Positions 43,807 through 63,924 of a stretch of 64,000 nucleotides of DNA are shown piece after piece. This DNA is from Papio anubis (Eukaryota; Chordata; Mammalia; Primates; Cercopithecidae). Under the pieces are notes generated by a model. That model did no database searches. It saw only the letters and a list, made by a program, of their open reading frames with translations, and was not told the DNA's origin. Within the stretch, counting starts at the first letter, position 1. Every line of letters begins with the position of its first letter. Made by a program: the position numbers and the translations under genes. The stretch covers positions 15,030,127 through 15,094,126 of the forward strand of contig NC_044995.1 of the NCBI RefSeq assembly GCF_008728515.1, in the 5' to 3' direction.

Positions 43807-45190
43807 GTGAATAAGATTAATTGCCTATGAATGGAAAAAAGGGAGGAGAAAATGTGGCACAGTGGGCCACATATGCATAAAAATGTAGCCTCTTTCAGTT
43901 ACAGGGGTTTAGGGCAAGTTAGCCTTTCCCAGTGCCAGCTTCCCCTTTACCAAAAGAAGAAAACTGTACTTATATACAAACGGTGTTAAGAGAGTTAAAT
44001 AAGATAATGTGTGGGAAAGTGTCCACAACTGTAGCTGGCAAATACACACACACAGCAAATCTTTGGCTCAACAAAGATTTGCTCTCTTGCCTTCTCCTCT
44101 AACCCCCCAGAAGAGTAATGCACTTCTCTGGGGCCAAACCTGGTGGCAGTGGTGGGAGGGGGGTTAAAGGCAACTGTACATGTATAGAAGATCAGGAAGT
44201 CCTTGCTTATATTCTTTACAGTGCACCATACATGCCGCAAACATGTCTTAATGCTATTTAATGGTAAAGTAATAAACTAGAAAAATCCTGTCACCAGGTA
44301 GTGTCCATATTTATAACTTTATCCATAGCAAGCCCTGCTGTAGCAGCTCACCTTTTGGGTAGCAAACGTTTGCCTAGGGGTCTCAAGTTGCTCTGGGTTT
44401 TCACTATAAAGTGGTCCAGCCTTTCACAGAGCAACCATGCAGAAGAGAGCTCACCCCATGTATATTTTCACCTGGGAACACCATCTACCCAAGGGCCACT
44501 TTGATATGAAATGGGTTTGTCACATACTCAGCATGAAATTGGTCCTAAAATCAAGAGATGTTCACCCTTCTACACGACGATTTCCAACGTCCCCTTCTTT
44601 GTAGAGAGAGCACTTGGGAAGCTGCTGAGCCCTGTAGCCCTACGGCCTAGACCACCATTCGGAGAGGAAATGCTTTTCTATCTCTATAACAGACACCCTG
44701 GCTTGAGTCCTCAGCCTGGACTCAAAGGTCCAGCCCCAACCTGCTTTTCCAGCATGTCCCTCTCTACTCACTAAAAAAATACTCTCTCCCCACCCAAACT
44801 AGACTCTTTGCCCTTCCCTCTACAGGTCTTGTGTTTTCCCATCAGCTCAACTTTGCTCACACACCCAGCTCAAAACCACCTTCCCACAGCTTCCCTCAGT
44901 TCCTCCCACAGCCAGACATGTGGTCTCCCTCCTGAGAGCTGGCTTAGCCCTACTGGACGCTCTGTTCTTGGCACTTATCATGTGCTGCCTGATGTTGCCT
45001 GATGTTGAAGGCCTTCATGTGCCTCTCCTGCCTCCACCCCCTGCCCTTCTAGGCCGCAGCCTCCTTGGCAGCACAAATGGTGCACTGTTTCCATATCCCT
45101 CATGCTGTCCAGCTCAGCACTTGGCAAACATTAGCTCACTGCAAGAATGCATCCTCAGGTTTCTAAGTCCAACCAGGGCTTCATAGCAGC
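43807..45190 (+). other. DNA after the CXCL17-like exon, no exon found
   Basis: Could contain duplicated CXCL17 intron 1. No frame with the cysteine spacing of CXCL17 was seen. Short open frames occur at 44511-44774 and 44920-45186 without family matches. Confidence 0.4.
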
Positions 45191-45192
45191 TC

Positions 45193-45420
45193 TACTGACA
45201 TTTGGGCTGAACAATTCCTTGTGGTGGGGGCTGTTCTGTGCCTTGTGCATTGTTCAGTAGCATCCACGTAGCCTTTCTTCACTAGATGCCAACAGCAGTC
45301 TTCCATCTCTCCCATCCCCACCCCGGTTATGAAAGCTAAAAATATCTCCAGACATTGCCACTTGTCTCCCCAGGGGAAACCACTCCCAATTGACAATACC
45401 TGCTCTACACCAATACTTCT
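45193..45420 (+). mobile_element. MER5A (hAT DNA transposon)
   Basis: Recognised by GACATTTGGGCTGAACAATT, TTCACTAGATGCCAACAGCA and TCTCCAGACATTGCCACTTG in the MER5A order. Confidence 0.85.
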
Positions 45421-45459
45421 CCACCTGGATACACATTTAGATTCACCTAGACATTTACA

Positions 45460-45597
45460 CTCAGCCTGGAAGTCAAGGGGACCTAGATCCAAATTCTGGC
45501 TCTGCCACTCCCTTTGAAACCCTGGGCAAGGCAAGTTGCTTTACTCTTTAGAACTTCAGTTTTCTCATCTTAAGATGAGTAAATGCTCCTTCTCAGT
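45460..45597 (+). mobile_element. MIR, sense
   Basis: CAAATTCTGGCTCTGCCACT, CCTGGGCAAGGCAAGTTGCT and TTCTCATCTTAAGATGAG are classic MIR core sequence; the Alu at 45598 follows. Confidence 0.85.
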
Positions 45598-45930
45598 CAG
45601 TTTTGGTGGCTCAAACTTGTAATCCCAGCACTTTGGGAGACTGAAACAGGAGAAGCATTTGAAGCTAGGAGTTTGAGACCAGCCCTGGCAACAAAGTGAG
45701 ACCCTGTCTCTAGAAAAATTTTTTAAAAATTAGCTGAGTGAGGTGGTGTGCCCCTGAGGTTCCAGCTATTGGAAGGCTGAGGCAGAGGGTTATTTGAGCT
45801 GGAGGTGGTTGAGGCTGCAGTGAGTATAGTAACACCATTGCACTCCAGCCTGGGTGACAGAGCGAGGCCCTGTCAAAATAAATGAATAAATAATAATAAT
45901 AAATAATCAATAAAATAAATACTAAAAACA
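45598..45930 (+). mobile_element. Alu (old, J-like), sense
   Basis: Starts within TTTTGGTGGCTCAAACTTGT (5' end slightly eroded) and ends in an AATAA-rich tail. Many substitutions. Confidence 0.9.
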
Positions 45931-46034
45931 TCATTTCTCAAGTCTCAACAGAGACATGTTGTGAAGATTAAAAGATCCACAATGTGAGCTGGAAAGGGTT
46001 CAATAAATAGACCGAGTGGAATTTCTAAAGTCGC

Positions 46035-46455
46035 TCCTACCAGCCTAAGTGCCCATCAACCAACAAGTGGATAAAGAAAATGTGGTATATATACAATGTA
46101 GACTACTAACTCCGCCATAAAAAGGAAAGAAATTATGTCTTTTGCAGCAACTTGAAGGGAGCTGGAGGCCATTATTCTGAGAAACTCAAGAATGGAAAAA
46201 CAAATACCATATGTTCTCATTTACAAGTGGGAACTAAGCTATGAGAATGCAAAGGCATCGGAATAATGTGATGGACTTTGGGGACTTAGCGGGAAGGGGT
46301 GGGAGAAGGGTGAGGGATTGAAGCCTACACATTGGGTACAGTGTACACAGCTTGGGTGATGGGTGCACCAAAATCTCAGAAACGACCACCAAAGAACTTA
46401 TCCATAGAACCAAAAACTATTGAAATAACAATAAAATAAAATTAAATTAAATTAA
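46035..46455 (+). mobile_element. L1 3' end, sense, 5' truncated
   Basis: AAGTGCCCATCAACCAACAA, then CATATGTTCTCATTTACAAG and GGGAACTAAGCTATGAGAAT, ending in an (AATTA)/A-rich tail: the end of ORF2 plus the 3' UTR of a primate L1. Confidence 0.9.
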
Positions 46456-46481
46456 AAGTCGCTCCTAAAGCACGAGGGTGA

Positions 46482-47060
<579 letters not shown>

Positions 47061-47119
47061 TGAGGACATTAGGCAATAAATTACTTAGATTACTCATTCC
47101 TTATAACCTTACTTATTAA

Positions 47120-47225
47120 TTATAAAAGTACTTATAATAATAGCTGACGTGTTAAGAACTCCTACGTCACAAGCATTGTTCTAAGCACTATACACTCATT
47201 TTGGCCTTAAAGAAATCTAAAGCAT
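47120..47225 (-). mobile_element. MIR fragment, antisense
   Basis: AATAATAGCTGACGTGTTAA, then CATTGTTCTAAGCACTATAC, the reversed 3' half of MIR. Confidence 0.7.
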
Positions 47226-47249
47226 TTTAAAAAATTTTTGACTTCTCAT

Positions 47250-48400
47250 TTATCACGTTTATTTCTAACAAAAATCTTTAAAAATAGAGTTCCAGTTTAT
47301 CCTTCATCCAGCTTTTTTTTTTTTTCAAACAACATCTTACATAACCAACATAATTGTTCAAATCAGGGAACTAGCCTTGGTGCAATAATATTAACTAATC
47401 TGCAAATATTCAAATTTTGCTAATCATCCCACTCATGTCCTTTTTCTGGTCCCGACTCCAATCCAAGATCTGACACTGAATAACATTGTCACATCTCCTA
47501 GGCCTCCTCTAACCTGGGGGAGGTTCCCACTCTTTCCCTCTCTCAGGACGTTGACACTTTTGAGGAGGTCTGGTCCGCTGTTTCGTAGAATGCCCCTCAA
47601 TTTGTGTTTGTCTCATGTTCCCTTGGGATGTTTCAGGTTGTGTATTTTGGGCAAGATTAGCACAGAAGTGATGTGTCTTTCTCAGGACATCCCAGCCGGA
47701 GGCGCAGGATGTCCATATCTCTCATTACTGATGAAGTTCACTTTAAGCCCTTGGTTCAGGTGGTGTCTGCCAGGTTTCTCTACTATAAATTTACCATCCA
47801 TCTCATTGTAATTAATAAGTATCTTGTGGACAGATACTTTGGGAATAAGCAAGTAGCCTGTTTCTTCTCACCATACTTCCTCCCACCCCTTCTTGGTACT
47901 CAATACTTACAGCATCATTTTACTATTACCCATTAATTTTTAGAATCTATGGATGTTTCTTGATTCTTGCCTATAAACAATTATTACTGAGGTGTTAGCC
48001 AGATAGTGATTTTTTTATTTCCATAATTCCTTCTACATTTATTAACTGGAATTCTGCTATAAGAAAGAGCTATTTCTTCTTTTTTATTTATTTCTTTGTT
48101 CAATTATTTATATCAGCATGGACTCATGGATAATTATGGGTTGGAATCCATTGCTATCATTATTTATTATGTTGCTCATGTCCCAAAATTGGTAATTCTA
48201 AGCTCCCTGTTGACATCTGTAATCTTTTGAAACATTCCCATAATTTTTCCAGTGGTTCCTTACTTTCTGGCCTCACAAAAAGCTCCAGGCTTCTCTTGTG
48301 CTTTCCTGCCCCAGCCCTGGATCAGCTAATTTCTCCAGGGAACCCTTTCATGGGAGAATAATGTTTGTAAACCATGGGCACCGACACGTCCATTGCCAGT
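47250..48400 (-). mobile_element. Old L1 (L1M-type) 3' sequence, antisense
   Basis: Landmarks are ATGTCCTTTTTCTGGTCCCG, TTTCGTAGAATGCCCCTCAA and GTGGTTCCTTACTTTCTGGC. The first two are shared in type with 26180-26380. Confidence 0.7.
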
Positions 48401-48464
48401 GGGTGCCCGTGCTTCTAGGCCCTCTAGTGGTCAGAGCTGGGAAATAACACACACTCACACTAGT

Positions 48465-48600
48465 GTACTGTTATCCACATTTACAAATTAGGTAAATGAG
48501 GAACAAGAAAAGTTAGGCAACTTGATCAAAATCACAGAACACATAGGTAGTGGAACTAGGAAATGAAAACAATGACAGATGCACCACAAGTCCTAACAAG
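48465..48600 (-). mobile_element. MIR fragment, antisense
   Basis: TTATCCACATTTACAAATTA, then AGGCAACTTGATCAAAATCA: the reversed MIR core. Confidence 0.65.
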
Positions 48601-48609
48601 TGGAAGTAA

Positions 48610-48610
<1 letters not shown>

Positions 48611-48656
<46 letters not shown>
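48611..48656. repeat. (TTTC)n microsatellite
   Basis: About 11 pure TTTC units running into a T-run that begins an Alu fragment; it probably grew from the Alu tail. Confidence 0.95.
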
Positions 48657-48752
48657 TTTTTTTTTTTTTGAGACAGTCTTGCTCCGTCATCCAGGCTTGA
48701 GTGCTGTGGTGTCATCATAGCTCACTGCAACCTCCACCTCCCGGCTGATGCA
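48657..48752 (-). mobile_element. Truncated Alu, antisense
   Basis: T-run, GAGACAGTCTTGCTCCGTCA, then CTCACTGCAACCTCCACCTC; it breaks off after the first 95 bp. Confidence 0.88.
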
Positions 48753-48759
48753 ATCCTTA

Positions 48760-48930
48760 TTCCTAACAGCTCTGCAAAGTGGATTTTACCATCATCATTT
48801 TTAAAATTGTGGAATCGAGTATCAAAGAAGCCAAGTGACTCGTGCAAGATGGCACAGTTAAGTGACAGAACCAAGCGAGTCCCAGGTCTCTCTGGATATA
48901 AAGTCCAAGGTTATTCCACTGTATCAGTGT
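48760..48930 (-). mobile_element. MIR, antisense
   Basis: AACAGCTCTGCAAAGTGGAT, then CAAGTGACTCGTGCAAGATG and CAGAACCAAGCGAGTCCCAG, a reversed MIR. Confidence 0.75.
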
Positions 48931-49086
48931 TTCCCAAAACTGACTTTAGGTAGAAGATAAATAAGCTTTTAAGAAACTTTAATAGTTATATGTTTATTTT
49001 AATGCATGTTAGAAACAATTTTAAGCAAATCCACAAAACCTCTAATTTCATGGACAATATTGCAAAGGACAAGGATGTTTTGTTTC

Positions 49087-49168
49087 AAACTCCTGGTTTC
49101 AAGTGATCCCCCCACTTTAGCCTTTCAAATACCTGGAATTACAGTGTAAGCCATTGCACGCTGCTGGG
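49087..49168 (-). mobile_element. Alu fragment, antisense
   Basis: CAAACTCCTGGTTTCAAGTG to GGAATTACAGTGTAAGCCAT: part of one antisense arm, diverged. Confidence 0.75.
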
Positions 49169-49479
49169 ACAGGATGTTTTGTAAAGTAAATTTATTTAGA
49201 ATAATGTATGAAGTCAATAATAATAAAGGTGGTACAAACTGTAGAAAACATTATAGAGATGGTCTATAAGTATCTGAGGCTTGGGAGACATAATACTGTA
49301 GTACCAGGCTTCATCTTCAGTTACATCTATAAAATTAAAGTCTCATAGTGCTGCAGAAAGGAAAACTAAGAATCTTAGACATGGATGTTAGCCCCGTGTG
49401 TCCATTTCTAGGAACCCTCTCCCTGGACATCTCTGTGTCCTCCTTGTTGGGAGTCAATCCAACCTTCCCCGCCATTACA

Positions 49480-49695
49480 GAACACTAGGAAGACTCTGAA
49501 TGCACAGAGGGGCTTCTGTGTCACAGAGAAAAAAACTGGGTTTGGGGACCCTAGGGACTCTCTGTGTGGTGCATAAGAGATCCACACCCAGGACACAGCG
49601 GAGGTCAGCGCAGAGGAACGCAGCTCATCCTGTTATGGGACAGGGATCCAAATAAGAGTTGCTTCTCAAAGCATGTTCTGGGGGAGCCAAAATGT
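49480..49695 (+). repeat. Third partial copy of the CEACAM 5' flank
   Basis: CTTCTGTGTCACAGAGAAAA, GGACCCTAGGGACTCTCTGT and AGCGGAGGTCAGCGCAG line up with 51722-51875 upstream of CEACAM4 and with 6715-6842 upstream of CEACAM7. No leader exon follows at the expected distance, so only flank is duplicated here. Confidence 0.55.
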
Positions 49696-51154
49696 AGACA
49701 CTGCACTCGTGGGAGGAATCGAGGTCTTGCAGATGGAGGATGCCCTGGGCACACAGCCTGGGACAGTTCTGATGCCCAGAGCAGGAGGTGCTCCAGGTTT
49801 CTCAGTGGGCTCATGGTATGCAAGGAAGTCTGGTGGACAAAGATTGACGCCTTAGGGAGTGTGAGATGTCCTGGTGTCTCTGGATGACTGAGTGGCCCTA
49901 AGAAGACAGGACTTGTTGATGTCTTGGCAATTAGAGCTGGTGCCATCGTGGCATGCAGGAGGGGATGATTTGATTCTCTGTCCTCCTGGGCTTGGGACGT
50001 CAATTCTGTGGGCTGCACATGGCCTCAGTGGGACCCACCCACAGGGGCTGGAATCTTGCTTTAAAGTGGTCCAAGGGCAGGGCTGGGGCAGACCCTTAAT
50101 AAACTCTATTTGCATTAACGTAGAGAAATGACACAAGAACAAGGCTTTTACCCTAGTAGCATCGGGAGGGAATTCAGGGTCTTTCTAACAGTGAGGGGTC
50201 AAACCCAATTAATTCCCTGACATCATTCACTGACTTCCCCTCTAGCCTCTAACATATGTCCTTCTTACAAACACACTGAAACTGGCACAAACTCTGGATA
50301 TTCGATCCCAGGTGGATCTTCCACCAGGGCAGAATGATCACAAGAAAGTCAGGGAGTGACTCCCCACCCTCAAGGTCCCCAGTATTTGGGACATCTGCCT
50401 ATGGTCCCTGCAGACATTTCACCAGGGGATCCAGGGAAACTTCTCCTGAAGGAGGGGACAGGATAACCCAGGATCTGCCTTTGTTTCCATCTCAGAGGGA
50501 CTGAGGGTCATGGGGCCTCCCCTGTTCTAATAGAGGAACCAGGTATCCCTTTGTGGAGTCTCCAGGTGGGAACTGCCCCGGCTCCTGGGCCCTGTGGGGA
50601 GGCCTGGGGCAGAAAACAGACAGGGACACAGACAACCTGGAGGCGGAACCCCCAGTGTTGTGATGGAGGAACACAGGGCACTCTGGGGACCACCTCCCAG
50701 GCCAGTGTCTTCTCTCTAAAGCCCCCAGAGACACCTTCCTGGGCCCTTTTTTTGAAACTTTGGGGACGGATGGCTGTTTCTGAGGCAGCCCATCTGCCTG
50801 CAGGACAGTTCTCTCAAATCAGGACCAGGAGTGCTCTGGACAACTCTGGTCCTCTCCCTGAGCTCATTCTGCACTGCGTGGAGTTGGGCACCCTGGGGAC
50901 CCTCAGTAAACAGGACCAAGGGTAACCTGACCCTGCAGTCTGGAGGTCAGAGCCCATCTCTGCCCAGGGGCCAGGGCCACTCCTACCACATGAACCCTGG
51001 TCAGCATCCCTGGGGAAGTCTCTGACTTTTACCACAGGTCTCTTCTTGCCCTCCAGGAGCAACACTGCTCACAGACAACACACAGGAAATGGGTTCCCCT
51101 GGACAGGAAGCTGGCTTTGCTAAGGAGGTGGAGGTGAAGCCTGGTTTCCATCCT
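49696..51154. other. Intergenic DNA upstream of CEACAM4
   Basis: GC-rich DNA with short overlapping frames on both strands; no exon or named repeat recognised. Confidence 0.45.
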
Positions 51155-51959
51155 TTGCTCCAGCAGGCCCTTCCAGTCCCTCCCATGTGTCTGCTCTGTC
51201 TCTCCCGCTCCTTCCTGGAGCCTCTGAGGATCCTGCTCTGCCAGGATTCTCTGCTCAGTTCTCCACTTTCTCCTGGCACCATGCCTGGGGAAGGCACAGT
51301 GACAACAGGACAGTCAGCTTCACAGAGGACAGAGGCCACCTGGGATGGTCAGGGAGAACATGGACAGGCCCTGAGCCACAGCACAGCCAACAGACACGGA
51401 GAAGGAGGGTCTCCCTGAATCCCTCCTCGAGGACAGCAGAACCCAGAGCCACCCACCTCCCTCCACCACAGTCCTCTCTTCCCAGGACATGCAGGACACC
51501 TCCCTCCACATCCAGGAGCTGGGGATCCTCCGAAGATTCCCAGGCCTGGATCTGTGTCCCTGGGTCAGAGGCAAGGCTGGTGACACTGGAGAGAGAGGAC
51601 GGGTCCCCCACAGGTGCCCCCCACTTTCTATCCCACAGAACCACCTCTGTCACTTCCTTGCTGGGTATCATCCCACACTCCCTGAGAATTGGGGAGATTG
51701 AGGAGACCTGAGGGCCCAGCTGGGTTTCTGTGTCACAAAGGGAAACAGTTCTCCGAGTTTGGGAGACCCCAGAGTACCTCTGTGTGTGGTGACATTCCCA
51801 AAGGGTCAGTGCAGGGGTGACAGGTCACCCTCTCTGGGGACAGCGGACTCCATCAACCCTGCTTCTCAAATTGTGGTTAGGAAACTGTAATGTACACAGA
51901 AGAGAAAGGGGAAGGAGGGACAAAAAAAGGCAGAAATGAGAGGGGAGGGGGCAGAGGGG

Positions 51960-52132
51960 TAACCTGGGCAGAGCCCCGCCTCTGCCCCTGGCCCTGGGAA
52001 GTGCTTCTGCCCTGGAGGAGGCTCAGCACAGAAGGAGGAAGGTCAGCAGACCTAACAGTCACAGCAGCTCTGACAAGAGCATTCCTGGAGCCCAAGCTCC
52101 CCTCCACGGAGGACAAGCAGGCAGCAAAGACC
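51960..52132 (+). promoter_or_regulatory. CEACAM4: CEACAM4 proximal promoter and 5' UTR region
   Basis: Matches the segment before the CEACAM7 start codon (GGAGGCTCAGCACAGAAGGA; GACAAGCAGGCAGCAAAGAC). No TATA box was seen. The transcription start is not fixed. Confidence 0.5.
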
Positions 52133-59646
<7,514 letters not shown>

Positions 59647-59960
59647 GTTCCCCCAGGAGCTGCTCCTGTGGGTTGACAGAGGTACCCAAAGACTCCAGCC
59701 CTGGGGACAGGGAAGGACATGAAGCCTGAGCCAGAGAACCAGCTCTGAGTCCTGAGAAGACACTGGCCTGGGGACAGGGAGGAAAGGGGCCTCTCCTAAA
59801 TATCTGGAGACCCTGACAGGCTGCCCTGGCCTCTGGATGGGCTGGGAAAAAGGCCTCCCATCACCACAGGAACCTGGGTCTTGCAGGGAAAGTGAATGGG
59901 CCGGTGGCCCACCCAGAGTCACCTGGAAAGGATCTGAATAAAGAGGACCCTTCCTCTCAT
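59647..59960 (+). other. CEACAM4: CEACAM4 3' UTR
   Basis: About 300 nt from the stop codon to just past the polyadenylation signal at 59937. Confidence 0.8.
59937..59942 (+). terminator. CEACAM4: CEACAM4 polyadenylation signal AATAAA
   Basis: A canonical AATAAA about 290 nt after the stop codon, followed by T-rich sequence (GGCTCTTTTTCTGC). Confidence 0.8.
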
Positions 59961-61100
59961 TGGCTCTTTTTCTGCTCATGGGAACTTAGCAGAAACTCAC
60001 CTGAAACTCCATGTCCATTCTCTCCCGGGTCACACAGGGAAAATATCATCTTCACCATATCTCAACCCCAGTCTCTCTTCCCTGGGAGGCACAAATAGGG
60101 GGTTGAGGGTCAGGCTGGAGTGGACCCTACACAGGAAAGGGTGGGATTCACAGGAGCCCTGCCCAGCCAACCGAGTGCTCGGCTGTCCTCACACTGCCCC
60201 AGGGACCAAGGCCATGCACAGCCCCAGCCTGGCTCCCTCTGTGAATGCACGAGGTGTCTCAGGAGCGCGGAAGTTGGGGCCATCTGACGTCCACACAAAG
60301 GTGAGCAATGCAGGAGCATCCATGGGTGGTGCAGATCATGGGTGTGACCCCCACATAGCCTCCAGTGTCCTGAGCCCTCCTGCCCTCTTCACCCGGGCCC
60401 TGGTGGCCCATCTATCACTGTCCTCTGCAAATGAGCTTACCTGTCCCCAAATCCAGGATCCTGTGTGCTTAGCCCTGGCCACCAGGTTCTCCTCTGTCCC
60501 AGTGGCTTTGGCTCAGGACATCTTTATCCCTGGTGGGACACAGAGAGGGGCTGTCAGAGTAACCAAGGTGAATATAGACCCATAAGTCAGTCCTTGAACA
60601 CTACCAAGGACTCTAGCCCCTCATTGCCCATCAGTTCCCACTTTACCCCCCGGCATGGATCTGACTGAGCAAGTCAACTCTTTACACAGGAGCGTCCAGG
60701 TCAGAGGAGCAGGGCTCCCCCATCTAAAGCTCGTGCAGGTTCCCATGGTGATGGGAAAACCTGTCTGCTCCTCTCCCTGGCCCACAGCCCTGCCTCACCT
60801 GCAGCTCCTCCACACACCTGGGCCAGCGGTTCTCAGCCCTTCCCTGAGGGCCCCTGGAAGGGTGATGGTCTCATGTAGGTTCACTTGAACCAAGTGCCAC
60901 CTTCCCACAGACAAGCCAGTCCCTGCACTAAAGCACAGAACCACACGGTTCCCAAGGGTGTTCTGCCACTGCCACGGGTTCTTCATCATATGAGACGTAA
61001 GAAAACAATCGGCAATGGGTTGTTTTACATCAGGATTTGCATCGGGATTTAGCTGTAAATGACCCCCGATCCCACCTGCACACAGCATCAGATGAGACAA
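59961..61100. other. Intergenic DNA downstream of CEACAM4
   Basis: No gene or named repeat recognised. Confidence 0.45.
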
Positions 61101-61109
61101 GATGAGGCG

Positions 61110-61520
61110 TCTTTAGTTTCCTGTTGATGCTGTGACAAATTCCCACAAGCTTAGTGACATAGAAACCTGAACCAAGGTGCCCACATGACTGTTCTTTCTG
61201 AAGAGCTCGTTTCCTCTCCTTTTCCACCTCCTAGAGGCCCCCTGCAAACTTGACTGTGTCCTCTTTCTCCATCTTCAAGGCCAGCAGTGCAGCATCTTGA
61301 AACCGTTCTGTGCCGTTTCCAACCCCACATCTCCACCTCCTCCTGCCTGCCTCTGTCACTTAAAAGGAAGGAGCCTTGTTATTTTGGATGCACCTGGGAT
61401 AAACCACAATAACCTCCCCATCTCATGATCCTTCCTTTAATCTGTAAAGTGTCCTTTACCATGCGACATGTCCACAGATCTGGGGATGAGGATGTGCACA
61501 TGTTTGAAATGCCCTTGTTC
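61110..61520. mobile_element. Old interspersed-repeat remnant, family not named
   Basis: GATGCTGTGACAAATTCCCA followed by CAAGCTTAGTGACATAGAAA, and later AATAACCTCCCCATCTCATG, follow a known type of dispersed repeat. The latter part matches in type 22050-22190. Confidence 0.45.
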
Positions 61521-62410
61521 TGTCCATCACTCTTCTCAAGGCCATCTTCTCATCATCGTTCACCACAAACCACACACGGGCACCGGGATGGGGTCATCCT
61601 GACTGTGGCGTCAGTTTCTGCAGTGACATCCCCAGCACCCTCCAGGTCCTGAGAGAGGAAGACGGAGGGCTCTCCATGCCCCTAGTACCTCTCCACCTTC
61701 TTCTTGGTGACATGCTCGGTTGCTAAGAATAAAAGAGAGCAGAGGTGACTGAAAGATCACAACTCACCGGCCCTTCAGTAGTTCCTGGACATCAGCACCA
61801 CGGACAGTGACCCAGTGAGGCTCTTTTCCGGGGTGGCAGCAGGGAGCTTGCAGATAGGAAGGAACTGCAGGAAAAACTGCCCATTCTATTCTATATGAGA
61901 AGGACTGTAAGAAAGAGGAAGCTATTACAGAGATAATGCTATCTATTATTCTCCAATCCACAAATTGCAAAACATTTGCATGTCTGGACATCATGGTTGT
62001 TAGCACATCTGCTGCCATTCCCTGCAGGACTGATTGCTGCACCCAGGATGTGGTCTCTGAGGGGCTGAGAGCCTGCTTTGGCCTCAGGGAGAGTCTCTCT
62101 GCCCTTGACATTTAGGCCACTGTCTCTGCCTCCAACATGGTGGGAACCTTCCATGATTAACGTCTGATTCTCTGTGCCTGACCTTTGAAGCACATCCATC
62201 ACTCAACCTGGAGCATCTGCTGAGCTCAGCATCCTGCTCCTCCATCACCAGCTGAGCCCTTGGGGAGATGCTTGAGGGGATCTCCTGGGCTCCTCTGCCA
62301 GCTCCTCCAGGCTGAGTCTTGTGCTTGGTGTCAGAGGCCTTTGCCATCTGCTTGTTCTTCCCATAGGCAAATAATCCTCCTCAGGGACAACTGGGGCCTG
62401 AAGATCTGTC
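61521..62410. other. Intergenic DNA, nothing recognised
   Basis: No gene or named repeat. Confidence 0.4.
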
Positions 62411-62411
62411 T

Positions 62412-62482
62412 GAATATCTATCTATTTGTCTATCTATATATCTATCTTTCTATCTATCTATCCAAATATATATATATATATC
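62412..62482. repeat. (TATC)n microsatellite and AT run
   Basis: Interrupted TATC units followed by ATATATATATA. Confidence 0.93.
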
Positions 62483-62611
62483 ATGAGAATACTTTATTAG
62501 GCAAAACCACATACTATGAAAATGTTTTAAAATGCAATAGGAGGAGATGACACAAAGAACAAGTGTGTAGTGACACACGGCTATCAGAACACACTGAAGA
62601 ATCCACACCGC

Positions 62612-62904
62612 GGCCGGGGGCAGTGGCTCACGCCTGTAATCCCAGCACTTTGGGAGGCCAAGGAGGGGCGGATCACTTGAGGATAGGAGTTTGAGACCAG
62701 CCTGACCAACATGGTGAAACCCCATCTCTACTAAAAATACAAAAAAATTTAGCTGGGCTTGGTGGCACATGCCTGTAGTCCTGGCTACTCGGTGGGCTGA
62801 GGCAGAATTGCTTGAACCCAGGAGACACAGGTTGCAGTGAGCCAAGATTGCACCACTGCACTCCGGCCTGGGAGATAGAGCGAGGCTCTGTCACACACAC
62901 ACAC
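62612..62904 (+). mobile_element. Alu, sense, with CA-repeat tail and target-site duplication
   Basis: Starts GGCCGGGGGCAGTGGCTC. The A-tail is replaced by a (CA)n run (62892-62905). AATCCACACC at 62600-62609 and 62905-62914 is a perfect target-site duplication. Confidence 0.95.
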
Positions 62905-62914
62905 AATCCACACC

Positions 62915-63924
62915 TCTTCCCCACTTCACTTTGCCCAGAAAAGGAATGTTCTAGGCCACTTCCTCCTCAGCACACATCCCCAGGGAACTAAAATAGGTTC
63001 ATAGTCACCCTCATCTTCCTCATTCCCATCACCTCCTACCCACAGAGGTATCTCTGGTCCTACAGACCCAGCCTTGCCTTCAAGAGGCACAAGTCCAACC
63101 CTTCCAGTGTCCCTGCTGGTCACACACAGCACTCGGGGTACACTGGAGGGCTTCTGTGCCTTGGACGGGAACAAACCCCACCTAACATCCCACACCTGAG
63201 AAGTCACCAGGGTCCTCTCTGCCCTGTCCTCACACTCAATGTCTGTCCTGGGTCACCCTTGTCATCTCTCCTGGAAACAGGCATGGCTTTTGACAGGTGA
63301 GGTTGAGGCTTTGTCTTTTCCGGAGTCCCTCCCACTCTGAGCTCAGCCCCACGCAACCCTCTCTCACCAGGGGCCTTGTTCTCTGGGTCCCTGGATACCT
63401 GGGTCCATGCCATGCACATTTCAAAAAAAAAAAAAAAATGACAATGACTCTGGCCCTGACATCCTCATCCAAGGCACGTGTCTGACGAGAATCACCAGGT
63501 GAGACACCTGTGGCTCCACACACCTGAGGCTTCACTACACAGGGGTGTCCTCATCCCTCTCCTCCCACCCCTAGGGACAGTGAGCACCACAGGCTGCCCT
63601 GGACCACCAGCTCCCCCTCCCATACACAGCCTCAGATCTATACTGACCTGCTGCATGGAGAGGCTCTGATGAACAGCAGGCAGTAGGAAATCTCACCGAA
63701 CAAGGGGCCACTCGCGGCCCCACCCCTCCTCATATCTATGACTGGGACAGACACACGTAACACACCTGTGCTCACCGCCCAGCCCCCAAGGTCAATCACA
63801 GTCTGCTTCTCCCCTAGACCCACTGCTCCCCGCATCTTCCCTCCCCAGCTGCAGTCTGGGTGGCCTCCCTGCTGTTCTAATAGGCAGGTTCCAACCTTTG
63901 TGTTGTTGCCTGCAATGCCCACCT
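62915..63924. other. Intergenic DNA, nothing recognised
   Basis: GC-rich DNA with one A16 run at about 63422. No gene seen. Confidence 0.45.

Noticed and set aside
49605..50018. 137-codon minus-strand frame upstream of CEACAM4
   Set aside because: Overlaps + strand frames of similar length; GC-rich composition alone explains it.
51255..51671. 138-codon minus-strand frame
   Set aside because: It overlaps an open frame on the other strand in duplicated GC-rich flank; no family match or splice support.
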